64,000 bases of DNA, taken from positions 3,472,001-3,536,000 of the forward strand of contig NC_088789.1 of assembly GCF_949628265.1 (NCBI RefSeq). The letters run 5' to 3'. A program made the translations under genes and the position numbers. The stretch comes from Cloeon dipterum (lineage: Eukaryota; Arthropoda; Insecta; Ephemeroptera; Baetidae). Below are positions 24,301-37,300 of this stretch, piece after piece. Position 1 is the first letter of the stretch, and each line of letters opens with the position of its first letter. The notes beneath the pieces were generated by a model. The model was not told the DNA's origin, did no database searches, and saw only the letters and a program-made list of their open reading frames with translations.

Positions 24301-27300
24301 GACGAGAGAGCCGATAAGAGTGGAACAGCGAGCCGATTTGGAGAGATTTCCACTTGTATTTTGTCGAGGGTTGTTTGTCCAGCGCGGTAGACAAAAGCGG
24401 CAACCCAACATACAAAGGTCGCGTTGGAGCCGATTTGAGAGACCCGTCTCCAGATTATTTTCTCGCGCTGTTTGCACAACTTTATCAGCGGCGAAGCGAC
24501 GCAAACACCGCAAAAAGCAGCAAAAGCAGCAAAATCGGCTCTCTAAGCTGAGGCGAAAATTTGAGAAAACAAGCTTGTTTACCAGCGCACACACATACTC
24601 TAGCGGGCCACACAAGTTTCCTTTCAGCTATTTTCGAGCTGCTGACAAAATATTTCGTCCCGTGCCGGTTTAATTAGTGAAATCTGAGAACCTCATCACA
24701 TTTGGTTGTACGATGAAAGAGGTTTTTAAAAATGTTTAAAAGCATAACAAAAAATTGTTTTAACATTTCTGGATTAGATGACGATTAAAATATTGTTTTC
24801 TTCGGATTATTAGTGAGTAATTCAACAAAAATTTATATTCGTAAGTGTTGTTCCAGAATTTCTTAAATACAGGAAATGCCGGGCATAGCGATATAGATAA
24901 ACGTTTTTTTCTTGAATTTGTTTGAAAAGAAGCAGCCAAACAAAGCTGATAACGTTTTATTCAATTTTCCAGGGATGTGCTCAGCTGGAGAGAAATTCTT
25001 TAAATAGTGCGTTACATGTGTTCAAATGAATGGCTGACTTAAAAGTTAACCCTTTGACAGCGATAAATTTTAAAAGCCTTTCATTTTCCTCGTCAGACAG
25101 TTCCATATCAGCTTGAGTAAAAATCATAACTTCTGAGTGCGCGCGGGTCATTCATTTTAAATTTTGTGGATGTTTGTGCTTTACCTGTTACTCAACATTG
25201 TGTATTCATCGGCTAAAAATAACGAGACAGCGTTATTTTCTTAGAATTTTGTAACCTTTGTTATTTCAGGCCTCCTATCTAGTTACTAGTTGGAAAGAAA
25301 AGTCCCGTAAAATGGTAAAACTTAAAATATTTTAATTGGCTGCTCAAAATATTGTTGAGAAATCACTTTGATCTGAATTACTGTAGGATTAAGGTTTAAA
25401 AATAACTTTTCCTGAAACTGCTGACGTTTTTAGAGCAAACATCAGGCGCAAATCCCTGCCCCGGACCGCCCGAGAGTTAAATACTGGGTCACCTCTCCAA
25501 TGCAAATAAACCGAAGTGAGCCGGTTGATTCCGCTGCAATAATAAACGCGGGCACAGTTGTTACACGGCGGCTCACTCAGAAATTGCCCATAGCGGCGCA
25601 CGTATAAGACAAGAGAAAGTGAGATCTTGCGCTGTTGGTGTATTTTTTTAAAAAGTGCTGCATGCGGTGTGTGCACTAAACTTGTTCCGAGTCGAGCGCA
25701 AATGATACAGACGCACAAAAAAGCGAATGGAAACGGACCCATCAATGCAGCAGGCGACGCAATTTCATTTTCTCCGAACCGAAACGGCCAACGGGCTCCA
25801 AGGGAGCTAATGGCGTGACTCCGTCTCATCCTTTGGACTCCTTCTTGCCGTGACTCGCAATCATATTATGTCGGGAAAGGGGTAGAACATTTAGGTCACC
25901 GCTGAGGTTTGATCGAATTCTCTTATTTGAGTTGGGCGAGGAATTAATTCTGTTCGACCAGAAAAAGGCAAAAGCCCTAGCACCGACTGGCTCTTGCTAA
26001 ACACTGCCAGAATGATAGCTGACAAAGCCTTTGAAGAGCAGGTCTATTTGCCTTCTACGGGCCAGTTGCTCCAATTAATCCGTCTCTTTGGGAAATTAAG
26101 GAATAAATGACTTTTCGTAAAATTAGAGGTTTTGGCTGTTTGACGAGCAGCGTGCGCCACTCACACCGCAGTATTAAACAAGCGCCATTGCGAGAATTAA
26201 GTGAAACATTAATTTTGTAAGATGTTAAATAGGAAAATAAAAACTTTATATATGGAATGAAATTTTCAAGATTGTACGGCCAGTATATTGAAATGTAATA
26301 CATAAATTAAGGAAAGTGAGGGAGATCAGTATTAGGAAAGTTAACCCAGCTCTGTTATTCGTGTTATATTTCAATTTACTGGCCGTAAAATCTTGGAAAA
26401 CATTATAATTCCATTTTATTTTACTATTTAGATCTTAAAAATCATGCTACCGGTCAATTTTTTATTTGATTCCTTTGCGGTAAATTTGTAATTTTAATAT
26501 CGAATTTTCTCTTTTTATTTTGTATCCACAAACTTCCGCAAACATTTTATAAATAATAATCTAAATAAATAAATCTAAAGGCGCTATGTTTGAAACTCAA
26601 GGAAAAAACCTTGACACTAGTGAGTGAGCAGAGTGTCAAGGAAAAATGCTGAAGCAGCACGCCCCTACGTATCAAACTAAATTACAGAAAATACATAGAC
26701 GTTGTTCAAGAAATTAAATTGAATCATAAAGGAGCGCTGGAAAGCTGCTGCTAATTTAAGTGTAATCATGTGATTATTGCGTGTAAAACCAAAGTCGGAG
26801 ACAAATTATCTGCGGCCATGTGTGTTCCAAGTATGTTGTTGATGAGCAAAATACGCGTTGGCCGCCGCCGAGATCCTCTTGAGAAGCTGTGTTGCTGGAG
26901 AGAGCAGGCTGAAATGAACCAACTTGCTGTTACCAAGCGAAAAAGCGACTCGCAAAAATCGCCCGCCAGACATGCTGCTGAACACAAAAGCAGCAAATTT
27001 CGCGCACTGCTCTCGAAACGCCTCGGCAACACTAGAAACCGGCGAGTTAAACAGGGGCAGGCGCGGATGCTTTTCGTGTTTATCGAGACGCAATGTACAT
27101 AATGAAATCGATGGGTGCTGGGAAAGCTAATATCAAGCAAGCCTTATCGCCGGATTAATTTGGTCAACATTGAGGTCTACGATCCGAAAGCAGGACTAGT
27201 TGTTTGCTTGCTCGATTAATTAATCTCCGACGTAATGGCCACTTTATCAATAACAAAACAGATAAATCTCCCTCTCCCGAAATCTTCCCCATAATAATAA

Positions 27301-30300
27301 TAATGGAAAATTTTACAGCTCAAGGTTTTTCCTGGTCCTGTTTGACAAATTGAGTTTTGCAGCTTTTTAAAACTGGTTTCCTCGCCCCATGTGTGGGCGT
27401 AGCTCACACGTGCCAAACTGTTGCGCCCAGCGATTCGGAGAACAGTTGGAACTGAATATGCAAACTGAAGATAATGTCGAAATTCCTGCTAGAGGTCACA
27501 CGAAGCCCATTCTGTAATCGAAGAGGACGAGGATCCCAGACACATGCTAGTCATATGATTGCGCTAGCGAGTAGATATTACGACAATTTGATCCGTGTGA
27601 CGCTTTCAAGCAAAAGCTGGTTTCGGGCTATGAAATTATCTTTCAGAATTACCCGATCCAATAAAAACCGAACTAAGCAAATTTACCATGATTACTCCAA
27701 GCGAGCTGAAATTGATATTTTTATTAAAATTTAATTTCGCCGTAATTTTTCCTTGTTGCTAAGGAAAATCACAAAAAGAAAATCCTGAAAGATCTTTGCC
27801 AGCTCTCTGTGAGAGGCTTTTTAACTATGGGGGTTATTAATATTACAAAGGTCAAAAACAGCTCAATTAAAGTTTTATTAGCCTATCACATGGGAATATT
27901 TTAGTCCAGGGAGGAGAGTTAACTCAGTTTTGTGTAGCTCTCAATTGGTTAAAGTGGTTTGTTGTTCATCACTCTCCACAGACAGCTGGACGTTGTTGCG
28001 AAAGTCAAAGTTAACGAACGATATCAGCTTTTAAGTACACATTTTTTAAAAGGCACAATGGATATACGGTGCGCTTTTGACAGTCGAACATAATCGCGAC
28101 TTATCTCATAAGTCGCGGTAAAGTGCGTTTAATGGCAAGACAAACATCCTCTCTAACCTTCTTACCTCGCGTTTGGCAGCGTATCTAGTTTTTTCAGTAC
28201 TCGTGTCAAGCTTTCGATTCAAAATGAGTTTGTAATTAAAAAGTTTAAGCACGTAACCGTTCGAATTAACGAGTTGTACCACTTCGACCGACTGTATAAT
28301 ATACAATTCTAACAGACACTTGATGGCAAATTACCAAACTCTCGACTTTGTTTATAAAGTGGGTCATACTTTGACGATTAATTGCATGCGCGTGTTTGTT
28401 AGAAAGAAAAAACTGTCATTCACTTTCTCAACTGGCTGACCTCTTCATTTGATCTGACTATAATTTGTTAAACAATATGGTGACTTGCAATGCAAAACAG
28501 CATTTTTTTTTTAAATTAACAACGGATTTTTTTGTCATTTAATTTATATTAGTTTTAAAATTAAACTATTTTTTTCCTTACCTCCTTTTGTTCAGGAAAT
28601 AAAATTATCCTTAAACTGCAAAGGTGATTTTACACAAGATTTAATTATTTAAATGTCATTTAAAAGTTTCCAAAATAAGTTTCGCATGCATTTTGCCCTT
28701 TTTTGTCCAACCCTTTAAAAGATATTGATTTTAATGAATATTAAAAATTCGGCAGGGACTGTTGGACTAAATTGTTGCATTTTTTTTTGTTTCAGACGGA
28801 CAGCGAGTGCAGCGATGGCGGCGACGTGGAAGCGACCCAGCGGCTGACCGCGGGCGACGACGGCGCCGAAACCGCCGCCATGGAGCAGTCGTACTTGTAC
28901 CTGCCGGCACCCCCTGACGGTGGCTACGGCTGGGTCATCGTATTTGCCAGCTTCATGTGCAACCTTATCGTCGACGGCATTGCGTACACGTTCGGCGTGT
29001 TCCTCGACGATTTCGTCACGCACTTCCAAGAGGGCAAGGGCACCATCGCCTGGGCCGGCTCCCTCCTCTCAGGGATGTACCTCAGCGTCGGTGAGTTTCA
29101 TTCTAATTTATTAAACCGTGAATGCGTGTCTCGTTGTCAGTCTAATGGCACGTAGACCTTGCCAGCTTGGAGCCGATTTGATTGATGCAGAGATTAGGCG
29201 GTCGCGGAGACATTCTGCAGTTGGTTATCATTTTGACTCTCTAAGGGAATGATTTGGAGTAAATGACACAGCAATACGCTGCTCCTTTTGACTATTTTTT
29301 AGACGCTGCGGACGTCAATATTTTAGGGTTTGAAAGTAAATAATGTACATTAAGTGTTTTAAGATAAGCAAAAACGCGAGACACTAGATTTCCAGCATCA
29401 TAAACTTTTTTTTATATATGTGTAAATTTTGTTAAGCCAAAAAGCACTGTATCTAAAATAAAAATTAAAAATAATAATATTTTCATTGCACTTTATTCAT
29501 CAATGAGTGAGTGAAAGCCATCGCTACATTCTCATGTGGCTATCACTTTAAGTTCAGCATCTGGATTTAGTAAAATTTATTATGAGAGATGTAATTCTGC
29601 TACAAGAAATTTTGTTTACTGCTGCATTTTGTTTTTGACTCAATAAAAATGACGAATTTATATTTTGACATGGATTAAAAAGACCAAATTGAAGTTATAA
29701 GTATGATCACTATTTTTTATTAATCTAGAAATTATATTTTATCTTGTGTAATTCATGCAAAGCAGCTATACATTTTAAAAGCTGATGACAAAATTAAAGA
29801 AATGATCAACCCAATTAATTACCAGATAAGTATATAATCACTGAAAAAACAGTTATGTTTTTTCATACTTTAGTCTAATTCTACTATTACATAATATGTA
29901 AATTACAAAATATCTTCAAAACTGCGGGCTTCTATTTTTTCTAGAGCAACAGAAAATTTTGCGTTGAGTCTATGCCTGTTTAATTAATTATCAAAAACAA
30001 TAAAATAGAGCGTTCTCAATCGTGGCTAATCGTAAATGTTGGCACCATTTCGTTTCTATCACTTCTTGAGCGCCCAAACTAAAAATTAACCGCTTGATTT
30101 GATTTCAGGCCCGATCGTGTCTGCGTTGGCGAACAGATTCGGGTGTCGCGCCGTGTGCATCGCTGGTTCGGTGCTGTCGTGCGCGGCGTTCGCGCTGTCG
30201 ACGCTGTCGCCGAGCGTGCCCGTGCTGATGCTGACCTACGGCATCATGGGCGGCATCGGCTTCGGGTTCATCTACCTGCCGGCCGTGGTGGCCGTCGGCT

Positions 30301-33300
30301 ACTACTTCGAGACCAAACGTTCGCTCGCCACGGGCATCGCCGTGTGCGGCTCAGGGGTGGGCACCTTCGCCTTCGCGCCCCTCGCCGACTACCTGCTGAA
30401 GACGTTCGGCGGGTGGCAGGGCGCCAATCTCATCCTCGCCGGACTCATCCTCAACTGCGCCGTAAGTGCAGAGTTCACCGCCAATCTCGGATTTCGTTCC
30501 GATCACGTCTAAAAATAAAACTTTGCAAGGAACCCCCGAAATTTGGCGAAAGAAAAAGTTTCAAATGTTAAGCTCTGAATCACCAGCCTAAAATATTTGC
30601 ATTTTAATTATTTTGTTTTTTAAAAAGCAATGAATAATCTGGGTCTTTATTTTTAGATATTTGGGGCCCTGATGAGGCCGTTGGAACTGGTGCCCGTTGA
30701 AGACATGGAACCAAACGGTGAAAAGAGAAAACCTCTGCTTCAACGGATGGCAGAGGAGAAAAGGTGATTACAATTTGCTCCTCCGACGATAATGATAGAG
30801 TTTTGATCTTATAATGACAGGAGGAAGTAGAACAATTTTTTTACTCTATCTTATTTGGTACAGAGAAAATTAATGGATCTTGACAGACAAAGGCTTTGAT
30901 CATGATGTTTGAAATGTGTAGCACATATATGAGAGACTATTAAAAAATATTTTTTTCAGGTTCGCAATGGAGCGTGGCTCGATTTCCGACAGTTTAGCAG
31001 GGTCCAGTTACTTTATGGTTCAGTTGCCTGATGGCAGTATGGAGAAAAGACTTAAGATGCCCATCAACATTGACCCAGGAGTGCATTCTAGTTTTAACCT
31101 AGACCAACTCATCCCAGGTAAACAGGAAACTGGCTTGATAGTTGAATTGACAGTGAGCTGGGACTGGTTTAACGGGTTTTCTATTTTGTCAACGACAAGC
31201 TAAATTTGCATTGAGATGGGATTTGGGATCCTTCTAAAGCTCTCACGAAGGTCGCAATAAATTTTGAACATGGATGTGACTGTCTAAACCAAAGTGGCAA
31301 AAGTTTAAATAGCCCTGCTGAGTCCTTTTATTTTCAGAAAATAACAAAATTTCCGTTTAAAAAATTACTCATGCAGATTTCTGGGTGTGAAATTTTTCTA
31401 ATTGATTAAATTCAAATGAATTTTTTCTTTGCAGGTACCCCTGTGACCCCGAACCCCACCCTCCCAACTATCTCGGAGACCAAGCCGATCGACATCCCCA
31501 AGATCGAGCGGCCAGACATGGACCAGATGGCCTCGTCGGCTTCTCCGCCAGCGCCGTCGTCCCTGCCGAAGCCGTCGCCGCTGGCGGCCGTGCCCGGCAT
31601 CACTGGCATGCCGCGTAACGCGTCGCAGCCCGCCTTCTCCACCACCCCCGGCGGCATCCCCAAGAACGGCAGCGTGCCCTTTTTCGACCGAATGCGCAAG
31701 TCTAGTCTGGGCACGCAGCAGACCAGCTCCAAGGGCGGCAACCAGCAGAACCTTGGCGTGCCCACCAGGTCCAAGACCAACCTCTCGTCTGGACACGACC
31801 TCAGGAAGAGCCTTCAACTCAGACTCAGCACCTCATCCTTCTTGGGCGCCTCACGAAACAACAACACTGAAGACGTATGGATCGATTAACTATTTAATGA
31901 ATTAAAAATTGGCAGATGGTTGGCAATTATGTACAATGTCTTAACGAAGATAATTTTTTTTAATTTGTCTTACTTTACATATTGACACAAAAAATAGATA
32001 TGATATTACTTTACAATATTTGTTAATTTGTATCTTCAGATTGAGTCCCTCGCCCTCTCGAAAACTTCTCTGGCCAAAAATTCGCAAATACTTCGTCCAC
32101 TCTCTCGCAAGGACATTTTCTACTCAGGCAGCGTGGCCAACTTGCCGGAATTCCGTCTGAGCCAGAAGTCGCTGACCACCTACCGCCAGTCAGTTATTTC
32201 TCTGCCGAGACTGAAGCAAGGATCCGAAATCGATGGGCATATGCCTCAGGAAGCTGATTCAGGAGGTAAATTTATACTTTTTTCTAATGCAATTTCTTTA
32301 GTAACTCGCATACTTCAGGCTGCTGTCCATCCAGTATTTCATCGGTGCTGTCCAGCATGATGGACTTGACTCTTATCAGAGATCCAGTTTTCATGATGAT
32401 CGCTATTTCCAATATTTTCGGAATGCTTGGCCTCTACATCCCATTCGTGTACTTAGTTGATGCCGCTACGAAAGCAGTAAGTTTTCTTTTTGACCAGACG
32501 ATGTATTTAATTCTAATTGCGTGTCACTAAATTCTGTGTTTCAGGGTCTCGAAAAAGCTAAAGCTACATTTTTACTGTCAATTATTGGAATAGTCAATAC
32601 TGTAGGGCGAGTGTTATGTGGATTAATTGCTGACATGCCCCAGGTAGGACGAGTTTAAAAACTGACTTTCGTTAATTAACAGTTTGGCGCAAGCACAAAA
32701 GCTATTTTGACGATCTTAAAAGAATTCTCGCAACTAGAGCTAAGAAATTGTGTTTTTCAGGTGAATACTCTGTTGATGAACAACATTTGCTTGCTGTTGA
32801 GTGCCGCTGCTGTTGCTGCAACTCCTTTCTGCTATGACTACACTACATTCTGCTGCATGGCAGTCGCTTTCGGAATAGGCATATGTAAGCACATGCACGA
32901 TACAACAGATTCAACCCATTTACATTTCAAATTCTCTCCGCAGCCGGCTACATCTCGCTTACTTCCATCATTCTTGTTGACCTGCTTGGCTTGGATAGGT
33001 TGACCAACGCATTCGGCCTTTTGATTTTGTTCAGAGGTGCTGCCGCCATTGTGGGTAAGTTAACTAAGAGGCCTAAAAGGTTATTTTTTTGCTACACACG
33101 TTACGTAATAATTTTTTTCTCACGTTTCAATTTTGCCGCCCATCCTTATATTAAAAAACATTTAGCTTTCAAGCCTTTTTTCCATTTGGGATTAATTAAT
33201 TTTCATTTAAAAAAACAGTAGAGTAAATAAAAAATTGTAAAACATTACAAATTAATAGAGGCTTGCATTTTGCAGACAATTTTTTTACATCTTAGCTAAT

Positions 33301-33629
33301 TAAATTTGGTATTTTTAGGATCTCCCCTCGCTGGCGCGATTTACGACGCAACGCAGACCTACAACGTGCCGTTCCTGATGGGCGGCTTCTTCTTTTTAAT
33401 CTCGGCCGGCTTCTCTTTTGCGGCACAACCGCTGAGGTCTTGCTTGGACAAACGCCACGGAATCGTGAAGGAGCAGAGTCCCGAGGAGGACGACCTGGCG
33501 CAAAACCGCGGCTTCTTGGACCCCATCACCGAGGAGAATGAACACAATACGGTGACCGCGCGCGAGGGTGCCATCATGGCGCAAAAACTTCAAAAGGAAA
33601 AAGTGCAACAAATTGAGTCGGTCCTTTAA
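18234..33629 (+). CDS. Monocarboxylate transporter (MCT, SLC16 family), 12 coding exons, 847 aa
   Basis: Exons: 18234-18395, 28796-29090, 30109-30461, 30657-30763, 30960-31117, 31435-31874, 32040-32265, 32319-32476, 32545-32643, 32761-32884, 32944-33054, 33319-33629. All junctions are GT-AG and phases agree through to TAA at 33627-33629. Domain order: acidic N-terminus (1-80); MCT signature [10 protein letters not shown] opening membrane segment 1, at about residues 90-100; segments 2-6 to about 275, including [25 protein letters not shown] sequence between segments 4 and 5; a cytosolic loop of about 300 residues (276-585) rich in Ser, Pro and Thr, containing RKDIFYSGS; then segments 7-12 (about 595-790) and a charged tail. 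The family moves lactate, pyruvate, ketone bodies or related solutes across the plasma membrane, usually with a proton. Substrate cannot be read from sequence. The long central loop exceeds that of mammalian MCT1-4 but fits the longer arthropod members I know of. Which Drosophila paralog it matches is not decided. Confidence 0.92.
21463..21702 (-). mobile_element. Non-autonomous hAT-type MITE, copy A (240 bp)
   Basis: Ends TAGAGGCCTCAGCC (21463-21476) and GGCTCAGACCTCTG (21689-21702) are imperfect inverted repeats. The 8-bp flanks ACAAAATT (21455-21462) and ACAAAATG (21703-21710) match at seven of eight positions, as expected of an aged hAT target duplication. The interior read on the minus strand matches copy B at 48.9 kb (GCGAGATTTA, GGCGGGACCGGCT, GCGGCTAGC, GCCCGAAG blocks), so it is inserted in the opposite orientation. 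No transposase is encoded. It lies about 0.6 kb upstream of MCT exon B and carries an E-box GTCACGTG at 21512-21519. Confidence 0.82.
22013..22336 (+). promoter_or_regulatory. CpG-rich leader or promoter of MCT exon B
   Basis: A sharply GC- and CpG-rich block directly upstream of the exon B start codon, within otherwise AT-rich DNA, and including a GGTC repeat run (about 22038-22060). An arthropod-type initiator TCAGT is present at 22274-22278, 60 bp before the ATG, but I found no clear downstream promoter element. A promoter is inferred from composition and position. Confidence 0.4.
22337..22381 (+). CDS. MCT alternative first coding exon B (15 residues)
   Basis: CACCATG context starts a 15-codon basic peptide ([15 protein letters not shown]) that ends at a strong donor (GTGAGT, 22382-22387) in phase 0, so it joins exon 2 at 28796 in frame just as exon A does. 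The resulting protein would be 808 aa and lack the acidic and myristoylation-type N-terminus. Both exons end in Arg-Arg before the same junction. Confidence 0.6.
26218..26437. mobile_element. Foldback (hairpin) element, about 220 bp
   Basis: The left arm 26218-26301 and right arm 26363-26437 are reverse complements over most of their length with small gaps. Shared blocks include TAAGAT, AAATAG, GGAAT, CAAGATT, TACGGCCAGTA and ATTGAAAT. About 60 bp separates the arms. This is typical of a MITE that is nearly all inverted repeat. No target duplication is clear and no other copy was seen in the window. It lies in the first MCT intron. Confidence 0.6.
29091..30108 (+). other. MCT intron 2: no further feature
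   Basis: An AT-rich intron of about 1 kb between exons 2 and 3, bounded by GTGAGT and a TTTCAG acceptor. I see no gene, repeat or RNA in it. Confidence 0.7.
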
Positions 33630-34391
33630 ACAAACCACTGATGAGAAAAGAAGGAAAATGGAGACAATTTCTGCAAATTATGAATTCTTTCCGCTCGCCA
33701 TTTATGAAGGATGTTGTGCAAACTGAGATAGCGAGATAGCTTATTTTTTCAATCTTTCATCGTGCCATCATTGTTAAAAATTGTATTTTTATCGTTTTGA
33801 ATGAAAAAATGCGTAATATTGTATGCTGATATAATATTATAAATGTAAACGACGAAGTGATATTTAATTTTTACTACTGCTGCCGCGAGTACTTGAGAGT
33901 GTATATAACTGCGACGAACTGTATTTTAAGCACGAGACTCACTCTCAGTGTTTTGCTATATATTTTATTTAGGATGCTGCGAACTCAATTATTAACAATG
34001 ACAGGCATTCCAAAGCAATTTTAAGTAAGTCTTACTCTTAGCCTTAAAAATCCATGATGTGTTAACGAACGTCTAGACTTCATGACTCAAAAAATGAAAA
34101 AAGGTTCACACACACCACTGTAAAAACAATGCAACACAAACTGTTAAGTCTTAAGAAAACCGCAAGAAGTTATAAATAGTAAAAAATTAATGATGGAAAC
34201 GACCGTTGTAGAGAGGACGCAAAAAATGATTGCTGTGATTATTTTGATGCTTGTAAAACACACGCTCTCGCACGAGACCAAAAGTGGAAAAAAATAAATC
34301 AACAACACTATGCAGTTTGAGTTGAGGACAAGGAATTTCAACTTGTTGTATTTTACCGCACACAACGGTATTAATTCAGTATTTGAATAAA
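33630..34391 (+). other. Probable MCT 3' untranslated region with poly(A) signals
   Basis: AT-rich sequence after the stop codon. Canonical AATAAA hexamers lie at 34293-34298 and 34386-34391. The true end is unknown. Confidence 0.4.
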
Positions 34392-37300
34392 TTTCCGATT
34401 AAATACATCTCGTTTTTCATTATGCGTTGATAAAACCCAAAGCATTGTTTTTAACTGTGATGCAGCCGCAAATTTGTTTGCTTCTATAGCATATTGAGAT
34501 GGATTTCCTCATCGTTGTTCTGGAAGTACCAACCTACAGTGTTGGCATCTTAGCTAATGAATACGTTTATTAAAAGTGCAATAGTTGGACGGTTCCGTTC
34601 CAATGAAAGATTACAATATTTCACGGTCGCAGAGCAAGCAGAATGACATACCCATTATCAGCAGAACACACATCATGGTCGAATGAATCCACACATTATC
34701 AATTTGAGTAACACGTGATTTGAACAAAACGCAGCAGCTGTGCGCAGGAAAAGGTCAATTTCGATCATTTGCATAATGTGTAGTTTAAGACCCTAGCGAA
34801 GCATTTCTCCCTCATCGATATCGCTTTTATTTCACAACTAATACCACGATTAGCAAAACCGCAAACATTCTTGGCCGATTTTTAATGAGATAAAAATTCA
34901 ATCTCCGCGGAGCTAGTTATATAAGTGAAATCCCTTTTGTGTCAGGTGTTTATGCTCTCCCGCTGAACTGCGGACCCCGCCCAGTTGCCTATCTCGAGAC
35001 GGCAGATTGCGCGTTATTGGGAGCGAAACGCACAACATGCTATATATATGCTTCAATCGAGTGACACGAAAAATCATTTAGCGAACCCCCAGTGGCGCGA
35101 AATTAAACGCTTGCAAAACGTCGCGCAGGAGAAGTGAATTTCTGTGCCGGGGGGAGCTAGAGGATTTACAATTAGAGGAAGGAACACCTGCGATACTCAA
35201 CAATTGCTTTTGTGCGCTGCACTCGCCTAAGGTCTAGAAATGCAGCTGATGAAACAGCTATTACATCGGTAGCATTAAATGCAGGTTGCTTTTGTTTGTG
35301 AAAATGATAATGTGTAAGAGGAAACAAACAAGCAGTGTTTATTTTTTAGATATTTAAATTATATTGAGAAAAACTTACGTAAAACGGTGAAAACAGGTCA
35401 AAATAACAATTGTCGGTTTTTATTGTTATGAGGCAAAAGAAAAAGAAGGTCATTGAAAAGTTATGAATGAATAAATCCAAATTGAATATAAATCAAGTTC
35501 AGGGATTGCTTTGTTTTATAGGCCACTAGGAAAACTTTAACTTTATTAAAGTAGAGCATTTTACAGTCCGATAATTTGATACGTTTTGCATTTTTACTAT
35601 AACAAGTAGTTCATCGAGTTAATTGTTTGTGAAATTTAGCAATTAAGAAATCAAGACCAAGGAACAGTTAAATTTCAGATTTATCCAAATTTTTCGAAAA
35701 ATTAGACGGTTTGTCAATGAATTTTCACTTGATTTTGATCTCTCTCGTTGTGATCTATCCAATAATGCGCGAATTATGATCTAAATTTCCTTTCTGGCAA
35801 AATAAAACATGATTTCCAATAATGAGACCGTGCTCGCTGCTTTTTCTGAGCCGATGATTTTCTCAAAAATTAAAACGGAAACCTGGGAATTTTTTTTAGC
35901 ATTTTCCTAGTTTTAAGATATTAATATTACAAGTAGAAGTAACAAATTTTCAAACACTTCCTGTCAAAATTCACTTTAATGTCATTGAAATTAATTAATT
36001 AACAATTTTATACTTGACAGCGCGTATTGATTATATATATGGTTAAAGGCTAAACAAAGAGTTAAATATTGACTTAACTGTAATTACTTTAAAATTAGGT
36101 AAAAATAACGACTTCGTTGACTTACAATTTAGGGATTTTGTGATAAAATAATACATTAAATATTATTTCTAACCAAATTAAATAAGGACGTTTTTCCCAA
36201 TTCAATGGACAAGGGGATGTCGAAACAAAAAAGAAAAGAATGTAAGCTATTCATGCTAATTATGTCAATTGCAATCTTGTGCCCCTTCCCCTGGAAAGTT
36301 CCCACGTATTTTATGTCGACAGTGATATCTAAATGTTGTTGTCAAGTCCAAGTTCGAAGCTTCCCACCTATGAGCGCACGTGGGTGGCCGGCCCATTGGC
36401 AAGGCTAGAGCAAATAAATTTAAAATGTGATTGACTTTGATGGGACGGAAAATTAATATTCGCTCCCCTTCTTCTACCTTTTGAAAAGCGCTGCTCATGC
36501 AGATCGGCCGCGAAGACCTTCAAGGCAGTTACGCCCATATTTTAGTGAATAAATTAGGCAAATTTCCGCCTGCCGCCGCTGCCTCTAATCTATTCTGCCG
36601 AAAGAATGCAGCGTACGCTGAGAGGTGAAATCAAAAACACACGTACCCTGCCCGCGCGGCGTCGAGTACGCGATTTTCCAATTTGCATCTCGTCGCAATT
36701 GGGATTGAGGTTACAAGTACCCGGCCGCGCGAGCAGATGTTTCAACAATCGCACACTCGCGTCTGCGACACGCGGAATGGATATGCCTCTTGTTTGCTCA
36801 TTAAAGAGTCGTTTGCACAGTCTCCGATTCTGCAAATATTGTGTTTGGCCTGCGCAAATAATGATGCGAGCCGGAAAAAATATATTGATGAGCTGTGAAA
36901 AGACTTGTGTGTGTTCTGTGTTGTGTGGTAAGGCTTTCCTCAACACAGAATAAGTAATGCTTTTTCGGAATAAAACACATCCTGTAGATTAATAATTCCA
37001 TGAAAACTTGGAAATTGCAAGTTTCATTCAGTCTAGGACAAAATTAAAACGAGTACGTGGGTTATCAAATGATCTTTAAATATGTGTCGTGTTACTTTCA
37101 CTTGTTGCATTGCAAATTAAATATCATAACGTCCTGGTGGCGGTAAATTTGCGCATCATTTAACAAATACACAAATTTTTAATGTCGAATGGATTGTTGC
37201 TATTTTCTTGCAACAAAGAAATTCGTGTTTGGTTGTTGAAAGTTGCGCAATTTCGCCGCTACCAGGACGATAATAAATAAAAAAGCGAACAATAAATAAA

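Larger units (their letters stand above)
18396..28795 (+). other. First MCT intron: content
   Basis: A 10.4-kb intron when exon A is used, 6.4 kb when exon B is used. It holds the alternative first exon B and its CpG-rich leader, a hAT-type MITE (21463-21702), a hairpin element (26218-26437), and otherwise AT-rich sequence in which I see no gene. Open frames near 24.2-24.7, 25.4-25.8 and 26.8-27.1 kb lack recognisable domains or matching splice sites. Confidence 0.6.

Noticed and set aside
24212..24673. A 153-codon plus-strand frame with a Lys/Arg/Gln-rich stretch
   Set aside because: The basic stretch comes from a CAG/AAA-rich low-complexity run. No domain, and a minus-strand frame of similar length overlaps it.
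30143..30571. An Arg/His-rich plus-strand frame of 142 codons
   Set aside because: Out-of-frame shadow of MCT exon 3, whose frame carries conserved SLC16 sequence.
31398..31817. A minus-strand frame of 139 codons
   Set aside because: Antisense shadow of the GC-rich MCT loop exon 31435-31874.
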